A stretch of 64,000 nucleotides of DNA, taken from Cruorifilaria tuberocauda (taxonomy: Eukaryota > Nematoda > Chromadorea > Rhabditida > Onchocercidae). The stretch lies in the NCBI GenBank assembly GCA_013365365.1, contig JABVXU010000097.1, forward strand, positions 1 to 64,000, given 5' to 3'. Below the pieces are notes generated by a model. That model was not told where the DNA came from and ran no database searches. It was given only the letters and a program-made list of their open reading frames with translations. This document shows positions 1-13,300 of the stretch, in pieces (the stretch's first letter is position 1; each line of letters begins with the position of its first letter). The translations under genes and the position numbers were made by a program.

Positions 1-3000
1 GAATATCACCTTTAATGCTCGTCTGGATATTGTTGAAATTTTAATATGTTAACGTCGTGTTGTTATATGCTATGAAATCTAAAGTAATAAAGGTTTAATT
101 ACCCAAGTTTGAGGTACACTCAAAGTGTAGCAGCAATCACATCTGCCTGACATAAAGGCTAGCAGTTTGCTTACTTACGAATAGAAAGAAAGACTGTCAC
201 GGTCAACGAAGATCGTCGACAATTAATATATATGTTATATTTTTCAGTAATTTATATGTATTATGAGGTGCACTATTCCCAAATGTAATTTATGCACATC
301 GAAATCGCAGCAAAGATTTTAAACGATAAAATGTTAAATTTTAATAAATATAAAAAATGTGATTATGATAAGTAAATTTACATTATTTATAGCATTATTT
401 TTTATGAAAAGTAATGAAACGAAAAATTCCAAGTGCCAAGTGGGAAGAAGTAGCAAGAAATCACATTTAATGGTATATTAGCAGCACTGCGTAAGAATAG
501 TACTTTAATATTTGATATGATGTCGATATGATGTTTCTTTTTGTTCAGCTCTGTAGCATTGATTTTCATCAAATGACCTTAAAAAGTAAGTTGGGATATT
601 CCAACTTTTCGTTAAATTGGTAGGGCAATTTTTTTGTTCTGCCTGTGTTTAATGGAAGTTTAAAAATTTCCAATGTAATTAAGGACCCTAAAACTATTAA
701 AAAATATAAAAAATCTTGAAGAGTTGTGATTTTCCTTGTTTAATTAGTGCAAAATTTATTGTGGTTACTATAAACTGATGCGCAATTCAGACTTTGCAGT
801 TTGCATTCGTATATGATGAAAATAATTATCCTAAAATCGAATTAATTCCAAATTTCTAAAAATTTTTAGAAATCTTGTGAATTTATTGATAGAGAGTCAA
901 TTGTATTTTTCGCAGAGAGCGTGCGAAAATCTCGGGCATCGAGACTATGATTGGTAAGCAAAAGTTGGTTAAACTATCTTGAAAAGTTCACTAGTAAGCA
1001 TTTGAAAACATTGCAGTTTTCGATTCAGATCAATGCATGTTTTATTTCTGTATATGTCGTTGTAATTCAGTTTCTTTTTGTTTCTCAAAAATTTTAGCTT
1101 TGGTATTACATAAAAGGATAATCAAAAGGGGTAATATAGTCATAAAGTGAACACTTGCAGAGAGACGAACGAAACGAACTAGCCAAACTACAAATACAAA
1201 AGCATAGCGAAAAAAAACTTCATTAGTAGAATTTCAAATAAATTTCATTTCATTAATTATCAATCAGTAATAATATGACTGGAAGGGGACATTACAGAAC
1301 AGATCATAAGTTCATAAATTGCCCAGATCGGTTTTTGTTCGGTTTGTAATTTCAAAGGTAATAAAATGAGGAAGACTACAACGGAAAAATGAAATACATA
1401 TGAGTATGTTGTGAATAAATTATAAGAATTCACTGTGCTATCATCGCTAGATTTCATTCTACCACTGATTTCATGGAAATCTTTTTTCAACTAATATAAT
1501 ATTAAAATTTATTCTGTCAGTAAGGCAAAAGGATACTATATTTCGGTAACAGAAGGTATCGGATATCTGTAAACGCATAAAAAAATTAATCTTAAAGTTA
1601 TAAATTATACTTTATCAGTAATTTAATATTATAAAATTAGCTAATAATAGTAAACCCAAATTTTTGCAAAAAATTGATGAGAATATATGAAGCAGTTTTT
1701 AATCCTTTGATGAAAGCTGAATAGAGAAAGGAATTAAGGATAAGAATATGATTAGACATTTCACGCATATATTTTCATTTGGTTATTCAAAAAGTAAATG
1801 ATTGGATGGTCAAGAATTATTGGTGGAGCGGTAGTACCTTGCTTCAAAGGGGAAATTGAATAGCAAAACAAATGCGGTACAGAAAGTCGAAGATAGATCT
1901 CCCCCTGATCACTTCTCTGATCTCCGTTAATGTTTCATCACGTTATGCAAGTCTAATTTATTATTTGATGGAAGATTCTGAAAGCTGAATTTTCATTATG
2001 GATCGACTTTTCAGTGTAGTTTAAAAGATGCTAAACATTGAATCATTCGGAAGCGAGAAGAATACTGCGGGTGTTTTCGAGAAATCCATAAAAACTTGGG
2101 TAGAACCGACTATGCTTCTTCATCATGAAGTGGGAATACCAGCGATGAATTAATGTTCACTATGAAAATAGCTCAAATCTAAGTTGCAATTTATATCTAA
2201 AAACAAATGCATTAAAAACCGAATTGGATATTTGGAGCTTAAATGTAAATTTTGTTTCGAAACACCTCCAACACGAATTTTAAGCGATCTCGAATGAACT
2301 GAAAGTCATAGTCATAATTTTCATAGTTGAAAAGTTATAATAATTGCTATTGCGTCAAGAAGAATATCATGAGTGGAATGTGTTAAGCGTATCAGGTAAT
2401 GACTTATTGAATCGGCAAGTGCATCTTATTTCACTCCGTAAGTGAATAAGACCATCAATAAAAATGATTACTAGCAAAGTTACAGGAAGATGATTGATTG
2501 ATTGATTTAAAAATAATGAAGAAGATACTGTAAGCGTAAAAATAAGTATCAATCGATAATATGACTGAATGATGCAATTTAGGCAAAAATGAAATTTTCA
2601 AAATAGAAAGGAGAAGAACGAAATAAAGATTAGCCAACTATACGTAGGCCTGTTATAACAAAGAGAAAAATCACATACAAAATTTCTGAGATGGTGTACA
2701 TCACTATTTCATAGTAAAGTTATGCCAATCATTGATGACGCGCTTTGTGAAAAGCTTTCTAAAAAAAGTATAACAGAATTTAACTGGAAATTATTAATGA
2801 TCACCAATCAAGAGAAGTTTCCATTTTTAAAATTTCTTTCACAATTTTTTCTCTTTCTTTTTAGCTAAAAGTGAAAAATTACAGATAGCTAATTTGAATT
2901 TATTCTTGGAATTTACTTTCGACTTCTCATTTGTCTCATGAGATTTTATTTTAACCTTTTTTCAATTCTCAGTATTTCCACTTCTCCAGCATACTTTACT

Positions 3001-3661
3001 AAACGGTAAGATTTTCGGCAGGTGGGGTGACAATTTGCATATCGCCCATACTATTGCAGACAAACCAACCTAAAAGGTACAAATTGGATTTCGGGGGAGA
3101 GAGTTTGCTGTTGGTTTCTGGTACTGATAGATAAGTTCGGTAGTACATAATCTAAACGATACAAGGAGAGCTCCATGGAATACTTTACAACAAATCGTTT
3201 ATGAGAATTTGCTACTGAGTTTCTTATAATCAGTTCATTTTTCATGTTTTTTCTACGGTTTTCTAGAATGTTTGTCTTCTCTTTGAAATCAAACTTTCAT
3301 TTAACTGGAAGAGCTAAGAGAAATGTAATGAAGGTAATGAAAATTGAGGTGATATTCATGTTCTTTGTGATTTTTTTATAGCTGTAATTTTTTATCTATT
3401 GAAGTTTCCGAAACTTCCAAACATCTCAGTGTCTATGGGAGATATATTTGTTCTTATATTAAATTTGATTCAAACATTCTCTTGATTAAAAGAGAAAGGA
3501 AATTTCTGATTGTGAATCGCTTTGTATTGATCCATCGAAATTATCTTTAAATTTTTCTCGTGAAAATTAATAGCAGAGTTGGTAGTATTTCGTTTTGTGT
3601 AATACTTGGTAATACAGAACTTATCGCTATTAAAATCAATCAAAATTGAAGGAGCAACTAT
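1..3661. other. AT-rich intergenic region, no gene seen
   Basis: No exon chain can be built here on either strand. Open frames are short, low-complexity and lack splice-compatible neighbours. A short TGAT repeat lies at 2491-2507. A 41-codon open frame at 2029-2154, in a less AT-rich patch, is discussed in the findings. The last few hundred bases presumably hold the promoter and 5' leader of the first TOM40 gene, but no motif stands out. Confidence 0.6.
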
Positions 3662-5675
3662 ATGTCGACATTAAAGTCAGCAAATGCTCCTGTGGATAAT
3701 ACGCAAGCAAGTGGTCTTGTTGGCAGTCCAGAGAAAAATACCATCTCCGCTGGCGTATTTTCTCCGGTCACAACCAACAGTAATCCTGGGTCGTTGGAAG
3801 AAATACACCGGAAATGTCGCGAAATATTTCCCATGTGTTTCGACGGAGCAAGGATGATGCTTACGAAAGCAATGTCTTCTCATTTTCAGGTTTCTCCAGT
3901 GAAAATTTTTTATGAAAGATATTCTTTCATAGTCAGGAATAGCCTTCGGTGCTGCTGGATATCTTCGTTCTAGCAGTTTAGGTTCCAATTTTGTACATGA
4001 AGATGAAGTTTTATATTACGGTGCTTAACTGTAAAAACTAAATGATGCACAGGTGACTCATACATTGAGCATATCACCACAAAATACGGGATATCGTTTT
4101 GGTGCTACCTATGTTGGAACCAAGACAACGCAACAGGAGGGCGAGAATTTTCCTGTGTTTTTGGCAGATACCGATATTTCTGGTAATACTTCTGCAACAT
4201 TTTTGCATCAGTTTGGCGATCGGTGGAGAGTGAAAATGCAGGCCCAAACTCAAGGTAATCTTTCAGAGGATTGTTTTTTTGATTTGTATTGCATCATGTG
4301 TGCCACTGTTATCTAATACATGTTCGTCATCATCGTTTCTTCCATTTTTCGATGTGCATTATCTAGTGTCAGCAACTTGGTTGACAGCGGTATCCTATTC
4401 ATGTTTTCCTCGATTTTTAATGAACAAAAGAAGCGAACATATTTCAAGATAATTGTTATCATTAGTTTTTAAATCAAAAGTAAAAAATGGGAAGATTTTA
4501 GAAATAAGAAGTGTATTCATTTCCCTTATTTTGCATTCTTGATTATTTACTAAATTAAAGTTTTCTCTCTTTTGTCATTATTTTCGTGGTTATTTTGAAC
4601 AATGATTCAATAAATTGATTGACATCAATAAATTGAACCGTGTAATTTTATTTTGTTAGAGTGCAAATTTTTATAGGGAATAAGTTGGCAACAACTCAAG
4701 GAGGAATTGAATATCGTGGCCGTCTCGCAACTCTAGGGTTGACATGTGCCAATATTGATATCATCAATGATTCTGGAGTTATTGTTGCACAATACCTACG
4801 ACGCATAACTAAAAAATTAGATCTAGGTGTCGAATTCATCCATCAGTATGGAATCCCTATTCCTGGAAGGCAACTTTCAGTCGTAAACTATCAAGCAAGG
4901 TTGGACTGGTTTTTCATTGTTTTTTTTTTTATTTCCTTTATTTTTTTCATTATTCCCTAACATTTGGCTTCGCACTGTGTATTTTTGAACTTTAATATAG
5001 GAATTCTGATATTTATTTATTATTCAAATCAGTCTTCCTAAATGAGTCTATTTCACTGAGGCATTATTGTTATCCTTTTTCAAACATAAGTTTATCGTAA
5101 TTCTCAATATTCTTTTATATTTGCGATTCCTTTTCTAACAGTTTTATAAGTTGCAGATATACGGGTAAAAATTTTATTGCAAGTGGAATGTTCAGTTTTG
5201 ATGCTATTCATTTATGTTACTATCATAAACAACGTGAAAATATTTCATTTGGTGTCGAATTCGAAAGTTCGACACGATCCGGAGAGGCAGTTACTACTAT
5301 TGGTTATCAAGTGAGTCGGCATATATATTATATATAAATGTTTTCTAAGGAAAGCTTCGATAACTGATTGATTGAACAGTTGCATATATGTTTCCGCGGT
5401 AATTGTAGTGAATTCTACTGAATTTGCCTCTAAAGACCAATTATGCAGCGAATATGTTGCTATGTTGCTAAGAGGGCCATCTACTGAAGTTTTTCCAGGC
5501 TGAGATTCCAGACGAAGGCGTAATGATGAGGGCATCAGTGAATACCGATTGGTCAGTTGGAGCAGTATTTGAAAAGAAACTTTCCAGAAATCTGCCATTC
5601 ACTTTGGCTATATCGGGAATGCTCAACCATGTGAAGGGACAGGGAAAGTTTGGCATTGGTCTTATAATCGGTTAA
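3662..5675 (+). CDS. tomm-40: TOM40, mitochondrial outer-membrane import channel (canonical copy)
   Basis: Five exons join into 327 codons: 3662-3889, 4053-4254, 4677-4899, 5157-5310 and 5499-5675 (stop TAA). Introns start GT and end AG, with phases 0, 1, 2, 0. The product is a Porin_3/TOM40 beta-barrel, the channel of the TOM complex through which nuclear-encoded precursors enter mitochondria. Visible hallmarks are NPGSLEEIHRKC ahead of the barrel, NTGYRFGATYVGT in the first strands, YLRRITKKLDLG mid-protein, and a C-terminal strand KFGIGLIIG like the beta-signal used for outer-membrane insertion. The length is close to that of worm TOM40 proteins. There is no cleavable presequence, as expected. 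The N-terminal 40 residues are polar and Ser/Thr/Asn-rich, so the exact start is the least certain part; it is the first in-frame ATG. A diverged second copy follows 1.8 kb downstream. Confidence 0.95.
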
Positions 5676-5750
5676 TTAGTATGTAATTGATTACTTCAAA
5701 GCTCAAATGGTATTGATATACCTGAAATTGTTATATCATTGAAATTTTGT

Positions 5751-5756
5751 AATAAA
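5751..5756 (+). promoter_or_regulatory. Polyadenylation signal of the first TOM40 gene
   Basis: A perfect AATAAA lies about 75 bases after the TAA stop, a usual distance for a nematode 3' UTR. The call rests on position and motif only. Confidence 0.5.
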
Positions 5757-7445
5757 CTTGGCCATTTTAGCCTCAATTATTTGATTAATACTGTCTTAAG
5801 GGCAATAATATTTATCTTCATAATTAGATGGAGCTTTTTGTTTTATTTCATACACTATGTTTGATTGCAGTTAATGCTCTAGATATATTATTAATTCATT
5901 AGTCATGATCAAGTCGTCTTTTGCTGGTCTAATTTTGTTTTTCAGAATTTTGCTATCCCAGTTCAGATGTATTTTCAGTTTATTAATTTCTTGCTATAAT
6001 GTTAAATTTATAGAACTGATTTCATGTAACGGGGGACAGTTTTCGCGGTGGTTTATAATATATTTTTTGCTTTCATGATCTTTATTCGTTGATTTTTGCA
6101 TCAGTTTGCAGGCTTAATCGTTTTAGATTGATAGTTCGCTTACAAAAAACTTGTTTACTTTATTTTTTGCGCACGCTAAGAGCGTTTTGAATGTGTTGAC
6201 ATCATTCTAATCATTATATCGCGCTTGATGGATGCATTCCTGATTGGGCTTTATACTGTATTTGAAGTGATGTACCTCTTTATACTTAGTAAATTGATCA
6301 CTGAACTTGATGTTGAATCTTTTTTATAACATATTTCTAGCTATTATATGTTGTTGTTCGCTTTGCTAATATAATACTTGTTTTTTCTCATCTGTTTTCC
6401 ACCCATTGTTTTCGTTGTAGTCTTTATTCGTTACTGTAAAAAAAGAACTTTTCTAAATACTATGTAATTTGTGTTCTAATTTTCTTATCATTTTAGAATT
6501 AAAATTGATCAGGTATTTGGTATTCTCATGAAATTAGATTTTCTTCATCAAGAACACAGGGATGGGATGAATCCACTTATTTCGATTTATTTCAAAAATG
6601 AAATCCATAGTTGTAGATTGAGTTTTTAATCAACGGGCGCTCTTTCTGATAAATTTTAGAAATTAAAGGTTTTTTTAATGATAAAAGTCCCAATTATTGT
6701 TCCATTGCAAATTTTGATTATTCCTGTTGAAAGATGAAAAGGGCCTTGCATGCCTTGCATTTCTTGTTTAACCCATGTGATTCGCACCAACAGGATGAGT
6801 ATTTGTATCGAGATCGAAGGGTTTAGAGAAAAGTAATTTATGATCGGTTAGTTGTTTTATGTAGCAAATGTGTTTTGCGCAATTGATCTCAGCGGCCTGT
6901 CACTTTAAGATTATTTACTGCTTTCCAACTTAGGAAATATTTAATGTATGCATTTTGTTCTGGATAAATCAATTTAGAAGTTATGTAATTTATCATTATA
7001 TTTTATTTATTATCTTTTAGAGCGTTCATAATGATTTGCGGAAATTACTTCCAGTTCACCCGTGGTAGACTGAGTTCATTTCATTTTCTAGTAGAGTGAA
7101 AGTGCTTAAAAGTCTGTAATCTTCTGGTAAAGAAAGAGCACGATTTATAAAAGTTATGGCGCCGGGCGCTTGTGAGTCTTTTTGGCGCCAAGTTGATTTT
7201 CTTGAAATATATCGGCATATTCAAAAGATGCACTATTTATCCACGACAGATTTATCTTGGAGTTGTTGTAATAGTATCTTGGAAGGGAATTAAATTAAGA
7301 AGTCAAGATTAAGTAGGTCACTCTTTCAGGATTTTTGGGTTAATTCCGAGACTCAATTAAATGGTAAATCAATTATCCTACTTCTTAATAGGGCTAATTA
7401 TGAATAATTAATAAAAATCAATGGATTAATGTATTAAGCAAAAGT
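5757..7445. other. Spacer between the two TOM40-family genes
   Basis: No exon could be supported. The stretch is AT-rich except for a local GC patch at 7157-7190 with two GGCGCC palindromes, the second inside TTTGGCGCC, and a TATAAAAG at 7146-7153 just before it. These lie about 260-300 bases ahead of the second TOM40 gene and may belong to its promoter. That is inference from position alone. Confidence 0.4.
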
Positions 7446-10368
7446 ATGGATTTAATCAATCCGAATAAGAAACAACAATCACCGCATCATGGACTGCCAC
7501 GAATGTATCAAAAGTGTATGTCAAATGTATCGAGTAAAGTGCATGCGGTGGAAACGCTTGCGTTAAATCCTGGGACGTTAAGTAACTTCCATAAGGATTG
7601 CTTAGCCTGCATTGGGAATGGATTTACAGGGATACACTTGGCACTGAATAAGTTTATCCCATCAACCATTGTTAAGGTTAACTATTATAATTCTCTCATT
7701 TCTTCTCACTTCAAAATTTATATTACTTTGTGATGTTGTGAGATGTTACAGGATTCTGTTGTAATATCTTACGACATCACAAAATAATGTGACACTTTAC
7801 TTTAATAATGTGACCTGGACTTTATTCATTTTCACTGATAGCCGATGAACACTTATAGTCAAAGAATCAAGGAAAAGAAAATTTTCCTCGTCAAGAAAAA
7901 TGGGTCACTAATTCATCTTAATATGACTAGCATAATAGGGATACTGCTAGGAATTGAGAAGGCTTGATAAAATTAATGTTACCATTTTAGAATATCTCGG
8001 ATAGATGAGAGAAAAAGAAAAAGAAAATGTAAATTCCTATTCTGGAAGTGCCGAATAAAAAAGTTAAAACTTCTTTAAGGATCAAAAACTTGTTGAAATT
8101 TTTGCAAGTTTAAGACACGGTTTACTTAAATTTCATGTTTTACGATTTTTAGAATTTGTAAAAAAATTCCTGTAATTTTATCTTTTTGCACTTTATGATG
8201 CGCCTTTTTTCAGCTGAATAATAAAATAAGAATAGGAACAGCAAAAATAGACGGTGAACTAGTCACAAAGCACATTACAACAAGACAAACACCATTTGGT
8301 GAACATGGCATTCTTGTTGAAGCGATTACCAATTTTGCTGCTCCATGGCCTTCGATAAGCATTTCACAAGCGCTGGACGATTTCTTGTATATGTCGGTAA
8401 CATGCTCTCCACAAGGTTGGTTGCTCAAAGATGGAATAATACTCTAAAATATTCTATGTGGAAAGATAATGTGGCGCAAAAGTCATTGGATATTAATAGG
8501 GTGATTGGCTATTAAGAAATGATAAAAGTATAAAAATTTGATCTGAGTTAAGCAATAAGTGAGAGAGGGAATTTGAGCACAGCAATTGCTGATAAAATGA
8601 TGCTTTGCTTCATTTGTGACTTAGGCAGAATCTAATTGGACGTTTTTGGAGCTAACTGAATAAGCTTTAGTTGGGATTGCCGGAAAAATATACGCTATAA
8701 TTTTCCTCAAAGATATTTTAAACTTTGCTCATTCGGAGATTAGACCCTTGATATTTTAATGTTATGAATGTTGACGTGAAAATGCAAAGCAATGAGATCA
8801 TCATCATGGAGCATTTCTTATTTCTGATTCGATCGTAAACAATATGTCATAAAAACTAATCATTAGCTTAGATATTTATATAAAGCATTGCTTACAATAA
8901 AAGTTTTCGGCATTTACCTAAAATATCGAAATTTCGATAATCAACGGATAAAAAGAGGAAATGAGATTTAGAAAACCACTTGCATTTGGATTCTGTTTAT
9001 TTTACTAAAATACTTAAGAAATAATGGATAAATTGCGAGTGACGAAAAATGAAGAATGATTGAGTGTGTTGACTAAGTTTCGGTAGAAAGGGGTGGACAT
9101 TCCGAATAAAGAATAAAATGCATTCTGAATATAGAGCGTTGCACATTAAGCTCAGAAAATTATCATGTAGATATTTAGATAACGGACCAAAAGCTGATGT
9201 AGAGCTCGAATATTACGGCTGTACAGGAACTTTGGCCTTTAAATATACTGGTTGGCCATCCCATCCAGATATAGTTTGTTCGACTAGTTATTTGCGAAGT
9301 ATAACGCAAAAGCTGGCTCTTGGTTCACAATTAACGTTTCGTTATTTTGTGCCACCGGAACCCAATCAGAAATTATCTGATATCACGTACTATGCATGGT
9401 TCGTTTTAAAAATAAATATTGGTTGACGAGAAGAACAATTCAAGCCCAGTTGCACATGGACAGTAATAATTAGCTGATTTATGCAATGGCTTTTCTTTTT
9501 ATTCTCTTTTCCCTGTCAATTGAAGATTCAAGTCTATAAATTATTCGAATGCTTGATCGTAATTATTTGTTGCTAGATATTTTGTAATGAAAATTTTTGG
9601 ATTTTATTCTCTTCGGCATTATTCGACTTCTCACTTAGAATTCCCGATTTTACTGATTTTTTTTTCTTTCAAATGCATCGATTTCAGGTATAAAGGGGCG
9701 ACATACACAGTATGTTTTGATTTTTGTAAAAGTAGCGGATATCACTTCTCATATTTTCGAAATGTCAACAAATACTTAGCATGCGCAATTGACATAATAG
9801 GTTCAGTAAATCTGAAGAAAGTAACAGGCACCGTAGCTGTTAGAGTAAGACCTTGAAGCGTTTTTGAAATTTTTAGATTAATTACATTCCTGCTCTTCAT
9901 AGATGTAATTACCGATTTTTAATACATAAATCTGCGGCAAAGAAACAGTTATGTTTAGTATTTAGAAGCAATCGTGCGTCGATTGAAAAATGAATTTGAA
10001 CATCTCGAGTTTAGGAATTAAAGATCATTTCAACAGAAGTACTTCAAGGGAGCCTTAATAAAAGTTCGGAAAATAAATTGAAGTCTTGCCAAAAACAAAT
10101 TTTTTTCTCGAAATTTTCGTTAACATTTGAGTTCGAAATTTGGGAACTATGAAAAATTATATTTGTTCCACAAAGCAGTAATTACAAATTTCAGACAGAA
10201 GTACCGAAACATGCGTTAGTCGTCACCGGGAATTTAGCAAATAATGGAATAGTTACAGGACTTTTCAAAAAACAGTTCACTGGAGATTTTCCTATTTCAG
10301 TGACGATGTCTGGATTTTACAACTTATTCGCTGGTGAATGCGGTTTTGGGATCGGTCTTTCCGTTTGA
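7446..10368 (+). CDS. Diverged TOM40-family paralogue, tandem duplicate
   Basis: Five exons join into 327 codons: 7446-7676, 8214-8415, 9179-9398, 9688-9844 and 10195-10368 (stop TGA). Exon sizes are 231, 202, 220, 157 and 174 against 228, 202, 223, 154 and 177 in the upstream gene. All four introns sit at equivalent places with the same phases (0, 1, 2, 0), so this is a duplicate of the whole gene. Sequence identity is low. Retained pieces include NPGTLSNFHKDC near the start, YLRSITQKLALG in the middle and a last strand ending GFGIGLSV. The GYRFGATYVG block is not recognisable. The frame is open throughout, so this is unlikely to be a recent pseudogene. It is probably an outer-membrane beta-barrel with a specialised or lost import role. 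The exon 2/3 junction was chosen to match the sister gene; other acceptors near 9134 are possible. Confidence 0.85.
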
Positions 10369-13300
10369 TATTTTGGTAATTTCTCTTGTTTTTATAGTTA
10401 CCGCATCCATTACTTTGATTTTTCATCGATGATCGTTAGCCTTTTTTGCCTTTCATTTGTCTAACATTGTGAGTGTGATGCAAATATTTGTTCGAAAACA
10501 GTGGAATTGATATAATCTTTACGATCCAATCATATTCAATCGTTTGCATATACCATAAAATTAATTTGAAATTCTTGCAATGCTTTCTCTGTATTATGCG
10601 CATGCAATCGGTGATAAGAATTCATGCTTCGTTTTCCCATTGCTATTCTGTGCTTTGTCACTATATCGCAGTTGATCAACAAAGAGTTTCTGAGTTTAAG
10701 ATATTTTTAATGTGGGAATTTTAAGATCACTGATTTGAAAGTGTAAATTAAAAGCATTTCTTGCTTTCTAAAAATAAAAATCACTATATTTTTTCCTGGA
10801 AATTTTTTCTTTTTTGTTATTGCACTAATTTCATTTGTTCTTTTCTTCAAGTTATATCTAGAAAATAGGAGATTAAATCATAGCTTGTGATTTTTGATTC
10901 CCATATTTTATTGTTAAAATTTTTTAATCATAAGAATGTGTTTGAATTCGGTTTTATTTCTAACAGAAATAGAAATGTAAATGCTGAAAAAGGTCTTTCA
11001 AATTGTATATTCGAATATCAATTCGATAAAGGTACCTTCCAAGTAATTAATATTTGATACAAGAAGTCAATAATTCATGTCCATCTATAATTTTTTCAAA
11101 GGCAATTTATGAAAAATTCACAGATCTGTTTATATATTTTGCAGTGTGAAGGAATGAATTGTGAAGTTAAAGCCAAATATTTGGAATAAATTTGCGGAAA
11201 TGCTTCTTGTAAGCATATTTTTCATTTTTTTCTGCTGATCTTGACAAAATAATTGATATTATTTGGATTTATTGATTAAATTTTTTCTACTACTAATCTA
11301 ATAACTCATTATAATGCTTCAATTCCGAATTGTCACTTTAAGACTGTGTAGCAGTCTTTTTAAACTAAAGATTCCAAACACATCTTCGATTTTGGCACGC
11401 CTGAATGTATGAAACATTAATTTGTAGGTAATGTTTTATCTGAATTTTCGTAAAAGTATTAGAATATTAAACGTATTTGAGTATTAAAAGTACTAAAGGT
11501 ATTTTGGACGATTTTTTATATCGTTAAAAGTGCTTTGCCTTTTTAGACAGGTTGAATTATTTGTTCACTGTTTTGAAAATTCAAATGTTACTTTGAGATT
11601 TAAAGTGTTTTGTTTTGGAATTTCACAAAAAATGTCAGAAGTGGATGTGTGCTCATCAAATCTTTTTTAATGTTCCTACATTATTCCGTATAGCTCGATT
11701 AAAACTCCTTCAAAATTAATATACAGTGCACAGAAGTTGTAAAAAATGTCAAACATGCCAATCTCGAAATTGACTCACTTTGATATACAGTTAATCAAGT
11801 CAGGAATTGAACCTAATTAGATGACCAGAATGAAACTTTTTTAAAAATTTCCAAAAAATAGACCGCACAACTAGTGGTTGGTGCAGATGTCTTACCTTAC
11901 GTTAACATATGTATGTGCACGCACAAACTATTTTGAAACTATATAGCATTGCATAAGCATTGAAGTTAACGGAAGGAAGCCAGGTGAAGAGATGCTATGC
12001 TCTAAAAAAACTCTTTAATAGGATATTTTTTACTTCTCTTTTTCCTTCGTTTTTTCCCTTCTCGCTTTTTCACTTCTCTTTTTTAAATTCTTGTCCTTAT
12101 AATGGCTTTACTCAGTCTTCATCAGTTGTTAAACATTTTTACTACTTTTTCCGAAATTGAATCAATTTTTTTAATTGTCATTTTTAAAAGTTATATTGAC
12201 AACAAACATCCCATCCTTTTCGTTCCTGCTTCCTTCTTCATCTGTTATTCTGTTTTTAACTGATCAAGCCTTTAAGCTCAAATTAAATATTATGCAGTTT
12301 ATCTTCGGGTACATCTGAAAAAGTGCTATAAAAGACCGGAAAATTGAACCATGAAATAAAATTAGACATGTATGCAGTTCATTCATTTAGTAAATAATTG
12401 TGAAGCATCCCAATTTTGTTCCTTGATAACTTCCTGCTGTCAGATTTATTGTTTTATTTTTTTAATTTCTTAACATAAAATATTGTGGTTTTTCCATTTT
12501 TTTTAAAGTAAATTTCCAATTAAAAATTCAAGACTATGGCATAAATTAGCTCTCAATTATCCCCCTCATTCCTTAGAGAGTGCTAGATATCATAGTATTA
12601 TTAAATATCTTTCCTTACAAAATAAAGGATATTATTAGATAACAGTAGGCGGAAATCTTCGTCATTTTCATAAAATGAACAAGAAATATGCAGTAACTTC
12701 AGTGGTGCAAGCGAATAAGATCTCTACCGAACGAAAGTGTCCTGTAGCAAGTATCACTGTCACCGGCTGATTCAGAACGAATAGTACAGAGAGCTCAACT
12801 TAAAGACTTGCAATCTATTTCACCCCACCTCATTTAATCATTCTTTGTCTACTGTCTATTGCAGTAGCAATATCGGTACAATTAGTTTGTGTCATTGCTA
12901 TTAACACATAGCATTGATTTTAGCTATAATAAAACAAATCAAATGGAAATAATCTCGTTTCACGACATAATGAATCCACTCGACTTGTGGTTTGCTGGTG
13001 GTTTATAAATATAAAATTAGCAAAAAATTGGAACTGCAAAATACTTAATGTTTCAGGTTTTTTATAAACGATTTAATCAATTGATTTACCAAATTTGACT
13101 GAGTACTTTCTCAGAGTTAAAAATAACCTGTTGCAATAGTTTTCTTTCTTAAACTAAGAAAGAAAACTTTTGAGATTAGAAGTCAAAATTATATCAAACG
13201 TGGGGATTAAATTTCAGAATTCAGCAACGGCGCTACTATACGCAAGGATACTACTGAGCGATTTAAGAAGGTATACAATCCATTGTTTTCCAGATTATCT

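Noticed and set aside
3677..3988. 103-aa minus-strand frame opposite TOM40 exon 1
   Set aside because: It is antisense to a well-supported exon, with no independent family match or splice context.
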